Positions 34,031 to 42,313 are shown, numbered from the stretch's first letter. The stretch is DNA of 64,000 nt from Streptomyces sp. CA-210063 (GCF_024612015.1 NZ_CP102512.1:8618001-8682000); one strand, 5' to 3'. The notes: generated by a model from the sequence alone, not told the origin. Translations and numbers: made by a program.

Positions 34031-34080
34031 GACGCGGTACGGCTACTGCGGATCCGACGCGGTACGGCTACTTCGGATCT
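34031..34080. repeat. 25-base tandem duplication covering the end of the DUF1918 gene
   Basis: GACGCGGTACGGCTACT plus CGGATC occurs at 34031-34055 and 34056-34080 with 23 of 25 bases equal. The right copy contains the stop codon and last codons of the DUF1918 gene; the left copy is non-coding debris. Confidence 0.85.
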
Positions 34081-34265
34081 CCGGGGTGGCGGACGACCGT
34101 GTCCGGGCCCGGGGACATCAGCGCCTCGTGTCCGTCGTCGTTGAACCTGACCCGGTAGGGCGGATTCCCGTTCTGGCCGAGCACCTCCAGGACCTCCGCG
34201 GTCCGGTCGTGGTGTCCGACGGTCCTGCCGTGCACCAGCAGGGTGTCGCCTACATCTGCCTGCAT
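34068..34265 (-). CDS. DUF1918 domain protein
   Basis: The 65-residue protein matches DUF1918 end to end: MQADVGDTLLVHGRTVGHHD, then AEVLEVLGQNGNPPYRVRF and the ending GHEALMSPGPDTVVRHPG. It is predicted to be a small SH3-like beta barrel; the function is unknown. The ATG is preceded by GAGGAGG on the minus strand. Its 3' end has been tandemly duplicated. Confidence 0.92.
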   Translation of the reverse strand: MQADVGDTLLVHGRTVGHHDRTAEVLEVLGQNGNPPYRVRFNDDGHEALMSPGPDTVVRHPGDPK

Positions 34266-34356
34266 CGGGGGCCTCCTCGTTCTGCACGGGAGCGGCTGTC
34301 CGTAGCCGCAGTCTATTGCGGGCGGCGCCGGTGGGAACCGGTGTGCGTACGGGGTC

Positions 34357-35289
34357 TCAGGCGGCTGAGCGCTGGGTGACCGCGATGCAGACCAGTACGG
34401 CGGCGGCCGTCAGGGGTGCGGCCGGGGTGAGCTGCTCGCCGAGCAGCAGCACCGACCACACCAGTGTGAGCAGGGGCTGCGCCAGCTGCAACTGGCTGGC
34501 CTTCGGTATGCCGATCGCCGCCATGCCCCGGTACCAGACGACCAGCCCCAGGAACTGGGACCCGGCGGCCACCCAGAGAAGCCCGGCCACACTGTGCGTG
34601 GTCAGCTGGACCGGCTCGTACGACAGGGCCAGCAGGGCGCCCGGCACGCTCAGCGGCAGACACAGCACCAGGGCCCAGCCGATGACCTGCCAGCCCGGCA
34701 TCACCCGGGCCAGCCGGCCGCCCTCGGTGTAACCGGCCGCGCACACCAGCAGGGCGCCGAAGAGGTGGAGATCGGCGGTCGTGAGGGCGCCGCCGCTCTG
34801 TGTCACGGTGAACGCGATGACCGCGGCGGCGCCGGCGAGGGCGGCGGTCCAGAAGGTGCGCGAGGGGCGGGTGCCCATGCGCAGCGCAGAGAACAGGGCG
34901 GTCGTCAGCGGGAGCAGACCGACCACGACGGCGGCGTGAGAGGTCGTCGAGGTCCGCAGTGCGAGCGTGGTCAGCAAGGGGAAGCCGACCACGACACCGC
35001 CGGCGACCACCGCGAGCCCCGCCCAGTGCCGGCGGCCCGGCAGCGGCACCCTCAGGGCCAGCAGACAGCCGCCCGCGATCACGGCGGCGAGGACACTGCG
35101 CACGGCCACGAGGGACCAGGGGCCGAAGCCCTCCAGGCCCCAGGCGGTGGCCGGAAAGGTGAGCGAGAAGGCGGTGACGCCCAAGGCGGCCTGGAGGGTG
35201 CCGCCGGTGGCCGGTCGAGGTCGGGCGCCTTCCCGGCCACCGTCCACCGCTACTGAAATCTGGGCGATAGCGCTACTCTCTGCTCTCAT
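34357..35289 (-). CDS. EamA/DMT-family transporter
   Basis: The 310-residue protein has ten hydrophobic segments in two EamA halves (residues about 30-150 and 165-305). The family motif of the second half is visible in AAGSQFLGLVVWYRGMAAIG and LQLAQPLLTLVWSVLLLGE. Members export amino acids, purines or other metabolites. Its start codon overlaps, on the opposite strand, the start of a MocR regulator gene, which almost certainly controls it. The transcript is predicted to be leaderless (TACGCT box at 35295-35300). Confidence 0.93.
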   Translation of the reverse strand: MRAESSAIAQISVAVDGGREGARPRPATGGTLQAALGVTAFSLTFPATAWGLEGFGPWSLVAVRSVLAAVIAGGCLLALRVPLPGRRHWAGLAVVAGGVVVGFPLLTTLALRTSTTSHAAVVVGLLPLTTALFSALRMGTRPSRTFWTAALAGAAAVIAFTVTQSGGALTTADLHLFGALLVCAAGYTEGGRLARVMPGWQVIGWALVLCLPLSVPGALLALSYEPVQLTTHSVAGLLWVAAGSQFLGLVVWYRGMAAIGIPKASQLQLAQPLLTLVWSVLLLGEQLTPAAPLTAAAVLVCIAVTQRSAA

Positions 35290-35323
35290 GCAAGAGCGTA
35301 GCAGTGGGGCGGAACTGGCGGAA
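35274..35323. promoter_or_regulatory. Overlapping divergent leaderless promoters of the EamA and MocR genes
   Basis: The two ATG codons share CATG at 35287-35290. Rightward -10 TACTCT is at 35274-35279, inside the first codons of the EamA gene. Leftward -10 TACGCT (complement of 35295-35300) and -35 TTCCGC (complement of 35318-35323), spaced 17 bases, lie inside the first codons of the MocR gene. Each transcript would begin at its start codon. Confidence 0.6.
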
Positions 35324-36733
35324 CAGCTGCGAAAGGAGCTGGACCGCTACTCATCCGGTGGAAAGCTGCCGTCGAGCCGGGCGCTCGTCGAGCGCTTCCG
35401 GGTGAGCCCGGTGACCGTCTCCCGAGCCCTGGCGCAGCTGGCCGCCGAGGGGCTCGTGGTGACCCGGCCGGGAGCGGGAGCCTTCCGGGCGAGCCCCCGC
35501 GAGAGCGGGGCGGCGCCCGTGGGGGACACGTCCTGGCAGGAGGTCGCGCTCAGCGCCGACGGCAGCGCCGAGCCGTCTCCCCGCACGGTGGACGCCTCGG
35601 GGGTGCTGGTCTCGCTCGCCACTCCGCCGCCCGGCGTGATCGAGTTCAACGGCGGCTATCTGCACCCGTCGCTGCAACCGGAGCAGGCGATGGGTGCGGC
35701 CCTGTCCCGGGCGGGGCGGCGGCCCGGGGTGTGGGCGCGGCCGCCGGTCGAGGGCGTCCCGGAGCTGCGCGAGTGGTTCGCGCGGAGCATCGGCGGCGCG
35801 ATCACCGCGGCGGAGGTGATCGTCGCGGCGGGCGGCCAGTCCGCCCTGACCACCGCCCTGCGCGCCCTCGCGCCGCCCGGGGCACCCGTACTGGTCGAAT
35901 CGCCCACCTATCCGGGCATGCTGGCCATCGCGCGGGCGGCCGGGCTGCGGCCCGTTCCGGTGCCGGTGGACGCGGACGGGGTCAAGCCCGCCCTGCTCGC
36001 CGACGCGTTCAAGGCGTCCGGCGCCCGCGTCTTCGTCTGCCAGCCGCTCTTCCAGAACCCCACCGGCGCCGCGCTGTCCGCCGACCGCCGCGGCGAGGTG
36101 CTGCGGATCGCCCGCGAGGCGGGGGCCTTCGTGATCGAGGACGACTTCGTACGCCGACTCGTGCACGAGGACGCCGGGCCACTGCCGCGACCGCTGGCGG
36201 CCGACGACCCGGACGGTGTGGTCGTGCACGTCTCCTCGCTGACCAAGGCGACCTCGCCCAGCTTCCGCGTCGGTGCCCTGGCCGCCCGGGGCCCGGTCCT
36301 GGAACGGCTGCGCGCCATCCAGGTCGTCGACACCTTCTTCGTACCGCGCCCCCTCCAGGAGGCCGCCCTCGAACTCGTCGGCTCACCCGCCTGGCCCCGC
36401 CATCTCCGGGCGGTCTCCAGGGAGTTGAAGAACCGTCGCAATGTGCTGACCTCCGAGCTGCGCATGCACCTCCCCGAACTCGCCCTGCCGCACATCCCCT
36501 CCGGCGGGTACCACCTGTGGCTGCGCCTCCCCGACGGCACGGACGAACCCGCGCTGGTCGCCGCCGCCCTCCGCGCGGGCGTCGCGGTCACCCCCGGCCG
36601 CCCCTACTTCAGCGCCGAACCCCCGGCCGGACACCTGCGGTTGAGCTTCGCGGGAGTCACCGGGGCGGGGGAGATCGCGGAGGGGGTGCGGAGGTTGCGT
36701 ACGGCGGTAAACGGTTCGACAGCGTGGGCCTGA
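35288..36733 (+). CDS. MocR-type regulator (GntR winged helix fused to aminotransferase domain)
   Basis: The 481-residue protein has an N-terminal GntR winged helix (LPSSRALVERFRVSPVTVSR, then ALAQLAAEGLVVTRPGAGAF) and a class I aminotransferase-like domain from about residue 115. PLP-site segments are GGQSALTTALRALAPPGAPV, QPLFQNPTGAALSADRR, FVIEDDFVRRL and VSSLTKATSPSFRVG, where the lysine would bind PLP. MocR proteins sense PLP or an amino compound and often control a divergent transporter, matching the EamA gene here. It is probably autoregulated through the shared promoter. Confidence 0.93.
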   Translation: MQERSSGAELAEQLRKELDRYSSGGKLPSSRALVERFRVSPVTVSRALAQLAAEGLVVTRPGAGAFRASPRESGAAPVGDTSWQEVALSADGSAEPSPRTVDASGVLVSLATPPPGVIEFNGGYLHPSLQPEQAMGAALSRAGRRPGVWARPPVEGVPELREWFARSIGGAITAAEVIVAAGGQSALTTALRALAPPGAPVLVESPTYPGMLAIARAAGLRPVPVPVDADGVKPALLADAFKASGARVFVCQPLFQNPTGAALSADRRGEVLRIAREAGAFVIEDDFVRRLVHEDAGPLPRPLAADDPDGVVVHVSSLTKATSPSFRVGALAARGPVLERLRAIQVVDTFFVPRPLQEAALELVGSPAWPRHLRAVSRELKNRRNVLTSELRMHLPELALPHIPSGGYHLWLRLPDGTDEPALVAAALRAGVAVTPGRPYFSAEPPAGHLRLSFAGVTGAGEIAEGVRRLRTAVNGSTAWA

Positions 36734-36751
36734 CCCTGCGAACGTCCCGCC

Positions 36752-37195
36752 ATGAGCGATGAGTTGAACCTCAGCCTCCCCGAGGGCTACGAGATCTCCG
36801 ACGACCCCGGCCGCATCGACGTCGGACGCGTCCACCACTGGCTGTCCACCGACGCGTACTGGGCCATCGGCCGCCCCCGAGAGAAGCAGGAGAGCGCGAT
36901 ACACGGCTCGCTCAACTTCGGGGCGTACGAGGTGGGTTCGGGGGAGCAGGTGGCGTACGCGCGGGTGGTGACCGACCGGACCACGTTCGCGTGGCTCTGC
37001 GATGTGTACGTCGACCGGTCGGCGCGCGGGAAGGGCCTCGGCACCGCCCTGGTCGCCGCCGCGCGCGAGCACCTGCGGCCGTACGGTCTGCGCCGCATCC
37101 TGCTCGCCACGCACGACGCGCACGGCGTCTACGCGAAGCTCGGGTTCGAGCCGCTCGCCAAGCCGGACCAGTGGATGGCGCTCGTGCTCGAGTGA
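36752..37195 (+). CDS. GNAT-family N-acetyltransferase
   Basis: This is a 147-residue acetyl-CoA-dependent transferase. Motif A is WLCDVYVDRSARGKGLGTAL followed by VAAAREHLRPYGLRRILLAT, containing the RGKGLG acetyl-CoA loop. The N-terminal half (IDVGRVHHWLSTDAYWAIGR) matches a widespread subgroup with unknown acceptor. It starts 18 bases after the MocR gene and could be co-transcribed with it. Confidence 0.93.
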   Translation: MSDELNLSLPEGYEISDDPGRIDVGRVHHWLSTDAYWAIGRPREKQESAIHGSLNFGAYEVGSGEQVAYARVVTDRTTFAWLCDVYVDRSARGKGLGTALVAAAREHLRPYGLRRILLATHDAHGVYAKLGFEPLAKPDQWMALVLE

Positions 37196-37235
37196 GAGGG
37201 TGACCGGTGAGGCGGTAACTCCTGAGTAACGCCTC

Positions 37236-37264
37236 TTGACCTGCGCAGTCCCCCGCTCCACGAT
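37236..37264 (+). promoter_or_regulatory. Promoter of the histidine phosphatase-like gene, leaderless
   Basis: TTGACC at 37236-37241 and CACGAT at 37259-37264 are 17 bases apart. The -10 ends 6 bases before the ATG at 37271. Confidence 0.6.
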
Positions 37265-37270
37265 CGCCGC

Positions 37271-37846
37271 ATGCATCTTCGGGTCACGTTCGTCGCCGCC
37301 GCGCGCTGCTCCTCGCTGCTCGCGGAGCGTTTCGAGGACGACCGGCCGCTGGACCAGGCCGGCTGGGAGGAAGTGCAGCGCGCCGCCCACGAGCTGGTGC
37401 CGCTGGCGGCGGCCGAGCTGCGCTACTGCTCGCCGACGCCCCGCAGCCGGGCCACCGGTGACGCCCTCGGCTACGCGCCGCTGGCCCAGCCCGCGCTGCG
37501 GGACTGCGACATGGGCCGCTGGCGCGGTTTCACGCTCGGCGAGGCCATGGCCCGGGAGCCCTCGGCGGTGGACGCCTGGCTCGCCGACCCGCACTCCGTC
37601 CCGCACGGTGGCGAGTCGCTGAACGCCTTCATCTCCCGGATAGGCGGCTGGCTCGACACCCGTCCGGCGGACGACGGCGGCCGTATCGTCGCCGTCGCCG
37701 AGCCGTCCGTGCTGCGCGCCGCCCTGGTCTACGCGCTGAAGGCCCCGCCGTCGTCGTACTGGAACATGGACATCCGCCCCTTGTCGACGGTCACGGTGGC
37801 CGGTCGTTCGGGCCGCTGGAATCTGCGGCTGGGTGCCGACCGGTAG
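37271..37846 (+). CDS. Histidine phosphatase-superfamily protein lacking the catalytic histidines
   Basis: The 191-residue protein has the fold pattern of the phosphoglycerate mutase-like superfamily: YCSPTPRSRATGDAL (second-strand arginine region), CDMGRWRGFTLGEAM and PHGGESLNAFISRIGGWLD. The usual N-terminal RHG is replaced by VTFVAAARCSSL, with no His. The second conserved His position reads IVAVAEPSVLRAALVYA, again without His. It is therefore probably not a phosphatase and may be a binding or structural homologue. The ATG at 37271 fits the promoter at 37236. Confidence 0.82.
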   Translation: MHLRVTFVAAARCSSLLAERFEDDRPLDQAGWEEVQRAAHELVPLAAAELRYCSPTPRSRATGDALGYAPLAQPALRDCDMGRWRGFTLGEAMAREPSAVDAWLADPHSVPHGGESLNAFISRIGGWLDTRPADDGGRIVAVAEPSVLRAALVYALKAPPSSYWNMDIRPLSTVTVAGRSGRWNLRLGADR

Positions 37847-37860
37847 GCGAGGGGCGGGTT

Positions 37861-38310
37861 CTACCGCGTGCGCTCGCGCGTGTAGTCGGTGACCAGGAGC
37901 TGGTCCTTCGCGGGGCCGCCGACCCGCCAGGTCGTACGCCAGCGGTCCTCGTCGTACACCTCGAACTCGCCCCGGTAGAGGTCCGCGACGCAGGGGTGGT
38001 CCGTCCGCCAGTGGCCGGTGGTCAGGTCCAGGTCGTGGAAGGGGCGGCCGTCGGCGAAGCGGACGTCCGCCGTGCCGGGCGTGGGGCCAGGCAGGAAGCG
38101 CAGGGTGCGTTCGGCCGGGCGCGGGACGCCCTGCCAGGTGAAGGTTCCGACCTCGCGGTACAGGAGACCGCCGTCGTCCAGCGGGCTGAAAACGGTCGTC
38201 CCCGCGAACTGCCCTTCCGCCCCGCTCGCGAGATCCCGCACGGACCGCCGGACCCGCCAACTCCCGGAGAGGTGGGCCAGCACATCGGGCACTGGCCGGA
38301 ACCCGCCCAT
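37861..38310 (-). CDS. DUF6314 family protein
   Basis: This is a 149-residue lipocalin-like protein of unknown function. Matching segments are LSGSWRVRRSVRDLASG, VFSPLDDGGLLYREVGTFTW, RTLRFLPGPT and HPCVADLYRGEFEVYDEDRW, which together look like a small beta barrel. The ATG at 38310 has GGGAGG 6 bases upstream; a longer form from 38352 lacks one. It is divergent from the arabinofuranosidase gene. Confidence 0.85.
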   Translation of the reverse strand: MGGFRPVPDVLAHLSGSWRVRRSVRDLASGAEGQFAGTTVFSPLDDGGLLYREVGTFTWQGVPRPAERTLRFLPGPTPGTADVRFADGRPFHDLDLTTGHWRTDHPCVADLYRGEFEVYDEDRWRTTWRVGGPAKDQLLVTDYTRERTR

Positions 38311-38454
38311 ACCGGGCCTCCCTTCCGTCACATCCGATGCTGCGCGACCCATTGACGCCTCCGAGTCTCCTCCCTATCTTGCCGTTCGATGTGCTGATCA
38401 TTGTCTGATATTTCGAACAACTCCATGACCCCCACCCCGAGCCGCGGAGTATCC

Positions 38455-40938
38455 ATGTCACGCAGCACCCGCACCCGTTGGAGACTCGGCCTCACCACCA
38501 CCGCCTTCCTGGTGGCGGCCGCCTCGGTCCCGGCGCCCGCGCACGCCGAGGACGTCACCGACTACGCGATCACCGTCGACCCGGCCGCCAAGGGCGCGAA
38601 GATCGACGACACGATGTACGGCGTCTTCTTCGAGGACATCAACCGGGCCGCGGACGGCGGCCTCTACGCCGAACTGGTGCAGAACCGGTCCTTCGAGTAC
38701 TCGACCGCCGACAACCGCGCCTACACCCCCCTCACCTCCTGGACCGTCGACGGCACCGCGCAGGTCGTGAACGACGACGGCCGGCTCAACGACCGCAACC
38801 GCAACTACCTCTCCCTGGGCGCCGGTTCGGCCGTCACGAACGCCGGCTACAACACCGGCGTCCGCGTCGAGGAGGGCAAGAAGTACGACTTCTCGGTGTG
38901 GGCGCGCGCCGAGAGCCCCGCGACGCTGACCGTCACCCTCCAGGACGCCGACGGCACGCTCGCCGAGGCCCGCCAGGTCGCCGTCAAGGGCGGCTGGGCC
39001 AAGTACCGGGCCACCTTCACCGCGACCCGCACCAGCAGCGACGGCCGTCTCGCCGTCGCCTCCTCGGGCGCCGCCGCCCTCGACGAGGTGTCCCTCTTCC
39101 CGCGCGACACCTACAAGGGGCACAAGAACGGTCTGCGCAAGGACCTCGCCGAGAAGATCGCCGCCCTGAAGCCGGGCTTCGTCCGCTTCCCCGGCGGCTG
39201 CCTGGTCAACACCGGCTCCATGCAGGACTACAGCGAGGCCTCGAACTGGGAGCGCAAGCGCTCGTACCAGTGGAAGGACACCATCGGCCCCGTCGAGCAG
39301 CGCGCCACGAATGCCAACTTCTGGGGCTACAACCAGTCCTACGGCCTCGGCTACTACGAGTACTTCCAGTTCTCCGAGGACGTCGGCGCGATGCCGCTGC
39401 CCGTGGTGCCCGCCCTCGTCACCGGCTGCGGCCAGAACAAGGCCACCGACGACGACGCCCTGCTCCAGCGCCACATCCAGGACACGCTGGACCTCATCGA
39501 GTTCGCCAACGGGCCCGTGACCAGCGAGTGGGGCAAGAAGCGGGCGCAGATGGGTCACCCCAGGCCCTTCCACCTCACCCACCTCGGCGTCGGCAACGAG
39601 GAGAACCTGCCCGACGAGTTCTTCGCCCGCTTCCAGAAGTTCCGGGCCGCCATCGAGGCGAAGTACCCCGACATCACGGTGATCTCGAACTCCGGCCCCG
39701 ACGACACGGGCACCACCTTCGACACCGCGTGGCAGCTGAACCGCGAGGGACACGTCGACATGGTCGACGAGCACTACTACAACAGCCCCCAGTGGTTCCT
39801 CCAGAACAACGACCGCTACGACTCCTACGACCGCGGCGGCCCGAAGGTCTTCCTCGGCGAGTACGCCTCCCAGGGCAACGCCTTCAAGAACGCCCTCTCC
39901 GAGGCCGCGTTCATGACCGGCCTGGAGCGCAACGCCGACATCGTGAAGCTCGCCTCCTACGCACCACTCCTCGCCAACGAGGACTATGTGCAGTGGAGTC
40001 CCGACATGATCTGGTTCAACAACCACGCGTCGTGGAACTCCGCCAACTACGAGACGCAGAAGCTCTTCATGAACAACGTCGGCGACCGTGTGGTGCCGTC
40101 GACGGCCACCGGCACACCGGCGCTGACCGGCCCGATCTCCGGAGCCGTGGGCCTGTCCACCTGGGCCACGACAGCGGCGTACGACGATGTGCGGGTGACG
40201 GCCGCGGACGGCACGAGCCTGCTCAGCGACGACTTCGGCGGTGACGCCTCGAAGTGGACCCACAACGGCCGGGGCAGCTGGAGCATCCAGGACGGGCAGT
40301 ACGTGCAGACGGACGTGGCTGCCGAGAACACCATGGTCTGGGCCGGTGACACCGCCTGGCACGACTACGACGTGAAGGTGAAGGCCACCAAGAAGGCCGG
40401 CAAGGAGGGCTTCCTGGTCGCCTTCGGCGTCAAGGACACCGGCAACTTCTACTGGTGGAACCTCGGCGGCTGGAACAACACCACCAGCGCGGTCGAGCAG
40501 GCCGTGGACGGCGGCAAGTCCACGCTGATCTCCAAGCCGGGGACGATCGAGACGGGCCGTACGTACGACGTCGAGGTCAAGGTGCGCGGGCGGCAGGTGA
40601 CCCTGCTGCTCGACGGCCAGGAGTGGGGGAGCTTCACCGACGACAAGCCGGCGGAGCCGTTCCGGCAGGTGGTGACGCGTGACGCGAAGACCGGTGATCT
40701 GATCGTCAAGGTCGTCAACGCGCAGTCCGCGGACGCGCGTACCGCCATCGACCTCGGTGGGGCCAAGGTCCGCTCGAAGGCCCGGGTGACCACGCTGACC
40801 GCCGCGCCGGATGCGGTGAACACGGAGACGGCTACGCCGGTCGCGCCGGTTTCGTCGACGTTCAGTGGGGTGGCTGGGGAGTTCAGTTACACGTTTCCGG
40901 CGAACTCTGTGACGTTCCTGCGGATCAGGAAGCGGTGA
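38455..40938 (+). CDS. Secreted GH51 alpha-L-arabinofuranosidase
   Basis: The 827-residue protein releases terminal L-arabinose from arabinan or arabinoxylan. It has a Sec signal (LGLTTTAFLVAAASVPAPAH, cleavage after AHA). A CBM4/9-like module covers about residues 60-220 inside the N-terminal region, followed by a GH51 TIM barrel. The acid/base is Glu382 in LGVGNEENLP, and the likely nucleophile is Glu469 in VFLGEYASQG. A concanavalin-like module with LLDGQEWGSF and NFYWWNLGGW covers about 575-740, and a short beta domain ends the protein. The ATG at 38455 follows GGAG at 7 bases. Earlier in-frame starts lack a signal-peptide layout. Confidence 0.95.
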   Translation: MSRSTRTRWRLGLTTTAFLVAAASVPAPAHAEDVTDYAITVDPAAKGAKIDDTMYGVFFEDINRAADGGLYAELVQNRSFEYSTADNRAYTPLTSWTVDGTAQVVNDDGRLNDRNRNYLSLGAGSAVTNAGYNTGVRVEEGKKYDFSVWARAESPATLTVTLQDADGTLAEARQVAVKGGWAKYRATFTATRTSSDGRLAVASSGAAALDEVSLFPRDTYKGHKNGLRKDLAEKIAALKPGFVRFPGGCLVNTGSMQDYSEASNWERKRSYQWKDTIGPVEQRATNANFWGYNQSYGLGYYEYFQFSEDVGAMPLPVVPALVTGCGQNKATDDDALLQRHIQDTLDLIEFANGPVTSEWGKKRAQMGHPRPFHLTHLGVGNEENLPDEFFARFQKFRAAIEAKYPDITVISNSGPDDTGTTFDTAWQLNREGHVDMVDEHYYNSPQWFLQNNDRYDSYDRGGPKVFLGEYASQGNAFKNALSEAAFMTGLERNADIVKLASYAPLLANEDYVQWSPDMIWFNNHASWNSANYETQKLFMNNVGDRVVPSTATGTPALTGPISGAVGLSTWATTAAYDDVRVTAADGTSLLSDDFGGDASKWTHNGRGSWSIQDGQYVQTDVAAENTMVWAGDTAWHDYDVKVKATKKAGKEGFLVAFGVKDTGNFYWWNLGGWNNTTSAVEQAVDGGKSTLISKPGTIETGRTYDVEVKVRGRQVTLLLDGQEWGSFTDDKPAEPFRQVVTRDAKTGDLIVKVVNAQSADARTAIDLGGAKVRSKARVTTLTAAPDAVNTETATPVAPVSSTFSGVAGEFSYTFPANSVTFLRIRKR

Positions 40939-40973
40939 GGGTGGGGGCGGCCTGGGCTTGGTGAGCCGGGCGC

Positions 40974-41041
40974 GGGTGTGTGGGGGCTGGTCGCGCCCAC
41001 GCGGCGGAGCCGCATGATCGACGCAGCCCCGCGCCCCCTTC
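40974..41041. repeat. Second interspersed repeat family, copy 1
   Basis: The element contains GGGGGCTGGTCGCGCCC, CGCGGCGGAGCCGCAT and AGCCCCGCGCCCCTT in order. The reverse complement of nearly the same sequence is at 61108-61167. It lies between the convergent arabinofuranosidase and LysR-effector genes. Confidence 0.8.
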
Positions 41042-41056
41042 GGGCCTGCGACCCAT

Positions 41057-41803
41057 CTAGGAGCGGCGGCGGGGCTTTCCGGCCTTGCCGCCGCTCTTTG
41101 TGTTCCTGCTGCCGCGGGGGTTTCGGGTGGTCGGCTTGCCGGCCGCGGCGGCACGCCTGGCCTTCGGCGGCTGCTTCTCCTCCGGGGCCTTGGTGCGGCC
41201 GCGTGAGCTGTTGACGGTCCGGCCCCGGACGATTCCGATGAAGTCCTCGACCAGGTCGGTGGTCGCGTCCTGCGGCCAGGACAGGGCGACCCGTGACTCG
41301 GGGGCGTCCGTGACCGGCCGGTAGGTGAGGTCCTTGCGGTGGTGCAGGCGGGCGAGCGACTGGGGGACGACGAGCAGCCCGATTCCGGCCGCCACCAGCT
41401 CGATCGCGTCCGCCGTGGTGGCGGGACGCTCGAACGCGGGCTCTCCCGGCGGGCGCTCCCAGTCGAGGGTGTCGTCGAGGGGATGCAGCACGACCTCGTC
41501 CGCCAGGTCCTCGGTGGTCACCTCGTCGACCGCCGCGACGACGTGGTCCTTGGGGATCACGACCACCGTGGTCTCGGTGTAGAGGGGGATCGCGCTGAGG
41601 TCGGCCCGGTCCACCGGCAGCCGTACGAAACCGGCGTCCGCACCGCCCTCCCGCAGCAGGCCGAACGCCTCGGCGGCGGACACCTGGAGGAGGGTCAGGG
41701 GGACGTCGGGCAACCGCTCGTTCCAGATCCGCACCCACTTCGTGGGCGTCACTCCCGGGACGTACGCGAGCCGGAACGAAGGGGATGCTTCCGAGCCTGT
41801 CAC
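41057..41803 (-). CDS. LysR effector-domain protein without DNA-binding domain, with a basic C-terminal tail
   Basis: The 248-residue protein consists of a LysR substrate-binding fold only (residues about 8-190; SFRLAYVPGVTPTKWVRIW, EAFGLLREGGADAGFVRLPV, AIPLYTETTVVVIPKDH, LVAAGIGLLVVPQSLARL). The N-terminal winged helix of true LysR proteins is absent. A Lys/Arg/Pro-rich tail of about 50 residues follows (ending GGKAGKPRRRS) and could bind nucleic acid. The start is a GTG 7 bases after a TAGCCT -10 box (complement of 41810-41815), so it looks leaderless. It is divergent from DUF5997 with a palindromic hexamer repeat between them, which suggests a functional pair. Confidence 0.88.
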   Translation of the reverse strand: MTGSEASPSFRLAYVPGVTPTKWVRIWNERLPDVPLTLLQVSAAEAFGLLREGGADAGFVRLPVDRADLSAIPLYTETTVVVIPKDHVVAAVDEVTTEDLADEVVLHPLDDTLDWERPPGEPAFERPATTADAIELVAAGIGLLVVPQSLARLHHRKDLTYRPVTDAPESRVALSWPQDATTDLVEDFIGIVRGRTVNSSRGRTKAPEEKQPPKARRAAAAGKPTTRNPRGSRNTKSGGKAGKPRRRS

Positions 41804-41809
41804 GTGACC

Positions 41810-41889
41810 AGGCTAACGGTCGCGGTCACCGTCACCGTCACCGTGACCGTCCGGTCGTGGTCGGCGGTGGCGCGCACGCTCGTTACCCT
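41810..41889. promoter_or_regulatory. Divergent leaderless promoters around a palindromic hexamer repeat
   Basis: TAGCCT (complement of 41810-41815) serves the leftward gene and TACCCT (41884-41889) the rightward gene; each lies about 7 bases from its start codon. Between them 41824-41848 reads GGTCAC, then ACCGTC-type hexamers, then GTGACC, forming an outer inverted repeat. It is a good candidate for a shared operator. Confidence 0.5.
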
Positions 41890-41896
41890 TGACCCC

Positions 41897-42301
41897 ATGA
41901 CGTCGCACCAGACCACCCAGACCATGAAGCCCGCCACCGCGGCGAAGAAGCTGGGTGTGTACCTCGAAGCCACTCCCGCCGAGTTCCGGGAGGGCGTCGT
42001 CACGCGCGCCGAGCTGACCGCGCTCCAGGCGAACCCGCCCGCCTGGCTGGAGGAACTGCGCCGCAACGGCCCGCACCCGCGCCCTGTGGTCGCCGAGAAA
42101 CTGGGCGTCTCCATCGCGGGGCTCGCGCGCGGGGGAGTCACCGAGGCCCTCACCACCGAGCAGATCGAGGCCCTGAAGCAGGACAGCCCCGAGTGGCTGC
42201 GGAAGGAGCGCGCCACCCAGGCGGAGGTCCGCAAGGAAGGCGCCCGCATCAAGAAGCGCAACGCGGAGCGAGCGGCCCAGTCGGACGGCCGGCGTTCCTG
42301 A
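41897..42301 (+). CDS. DUF5997 family protein, possible DNA-binding partner
   Basis: The 134-residue, largely helical, basic protein matches DUF5997 (KPATAAKKLGVYLEATPAEF, then REGVVTRAELTALQANPPAW). The segment RPVVAEKLGVSIAGLARGGV has the look of a helix-turn-helix, and the C-terminal 35 residues are highly charged. No function is known to me. It faces the HTH-less LysR effector gene across a short shared control region. A split-regulator role is an inference. Confidence 0.85.
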   Translation: MTSHQTTQTMKPATAAKKLGVYLEATPAEFREGVVTRAELTALQANPPAWLEELRRNGPHPRPVVAEKLGVSIAGLARGGVTEALTTEQIEALKQDSPEWLRKERATQAEVRKEGARIKKRNAERAAQSDGRRS

Positions 42302-42313
42302 ACCGGCTCACCG

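Noticed and set aside
36383..38461. 692-codon minus-strand frame
   Set aside because: It runs antisense to the GNAT and histidine phosphatase genes and out of frame with the DUF6314 gene; no motifs.
38458..41154. 898-codon minus-strand frame opposite the arabinofuranosidase
   Set aside because: It has no recognisable domains; the + strand gene has signal peptide, catalytic residues and correct codon bias.
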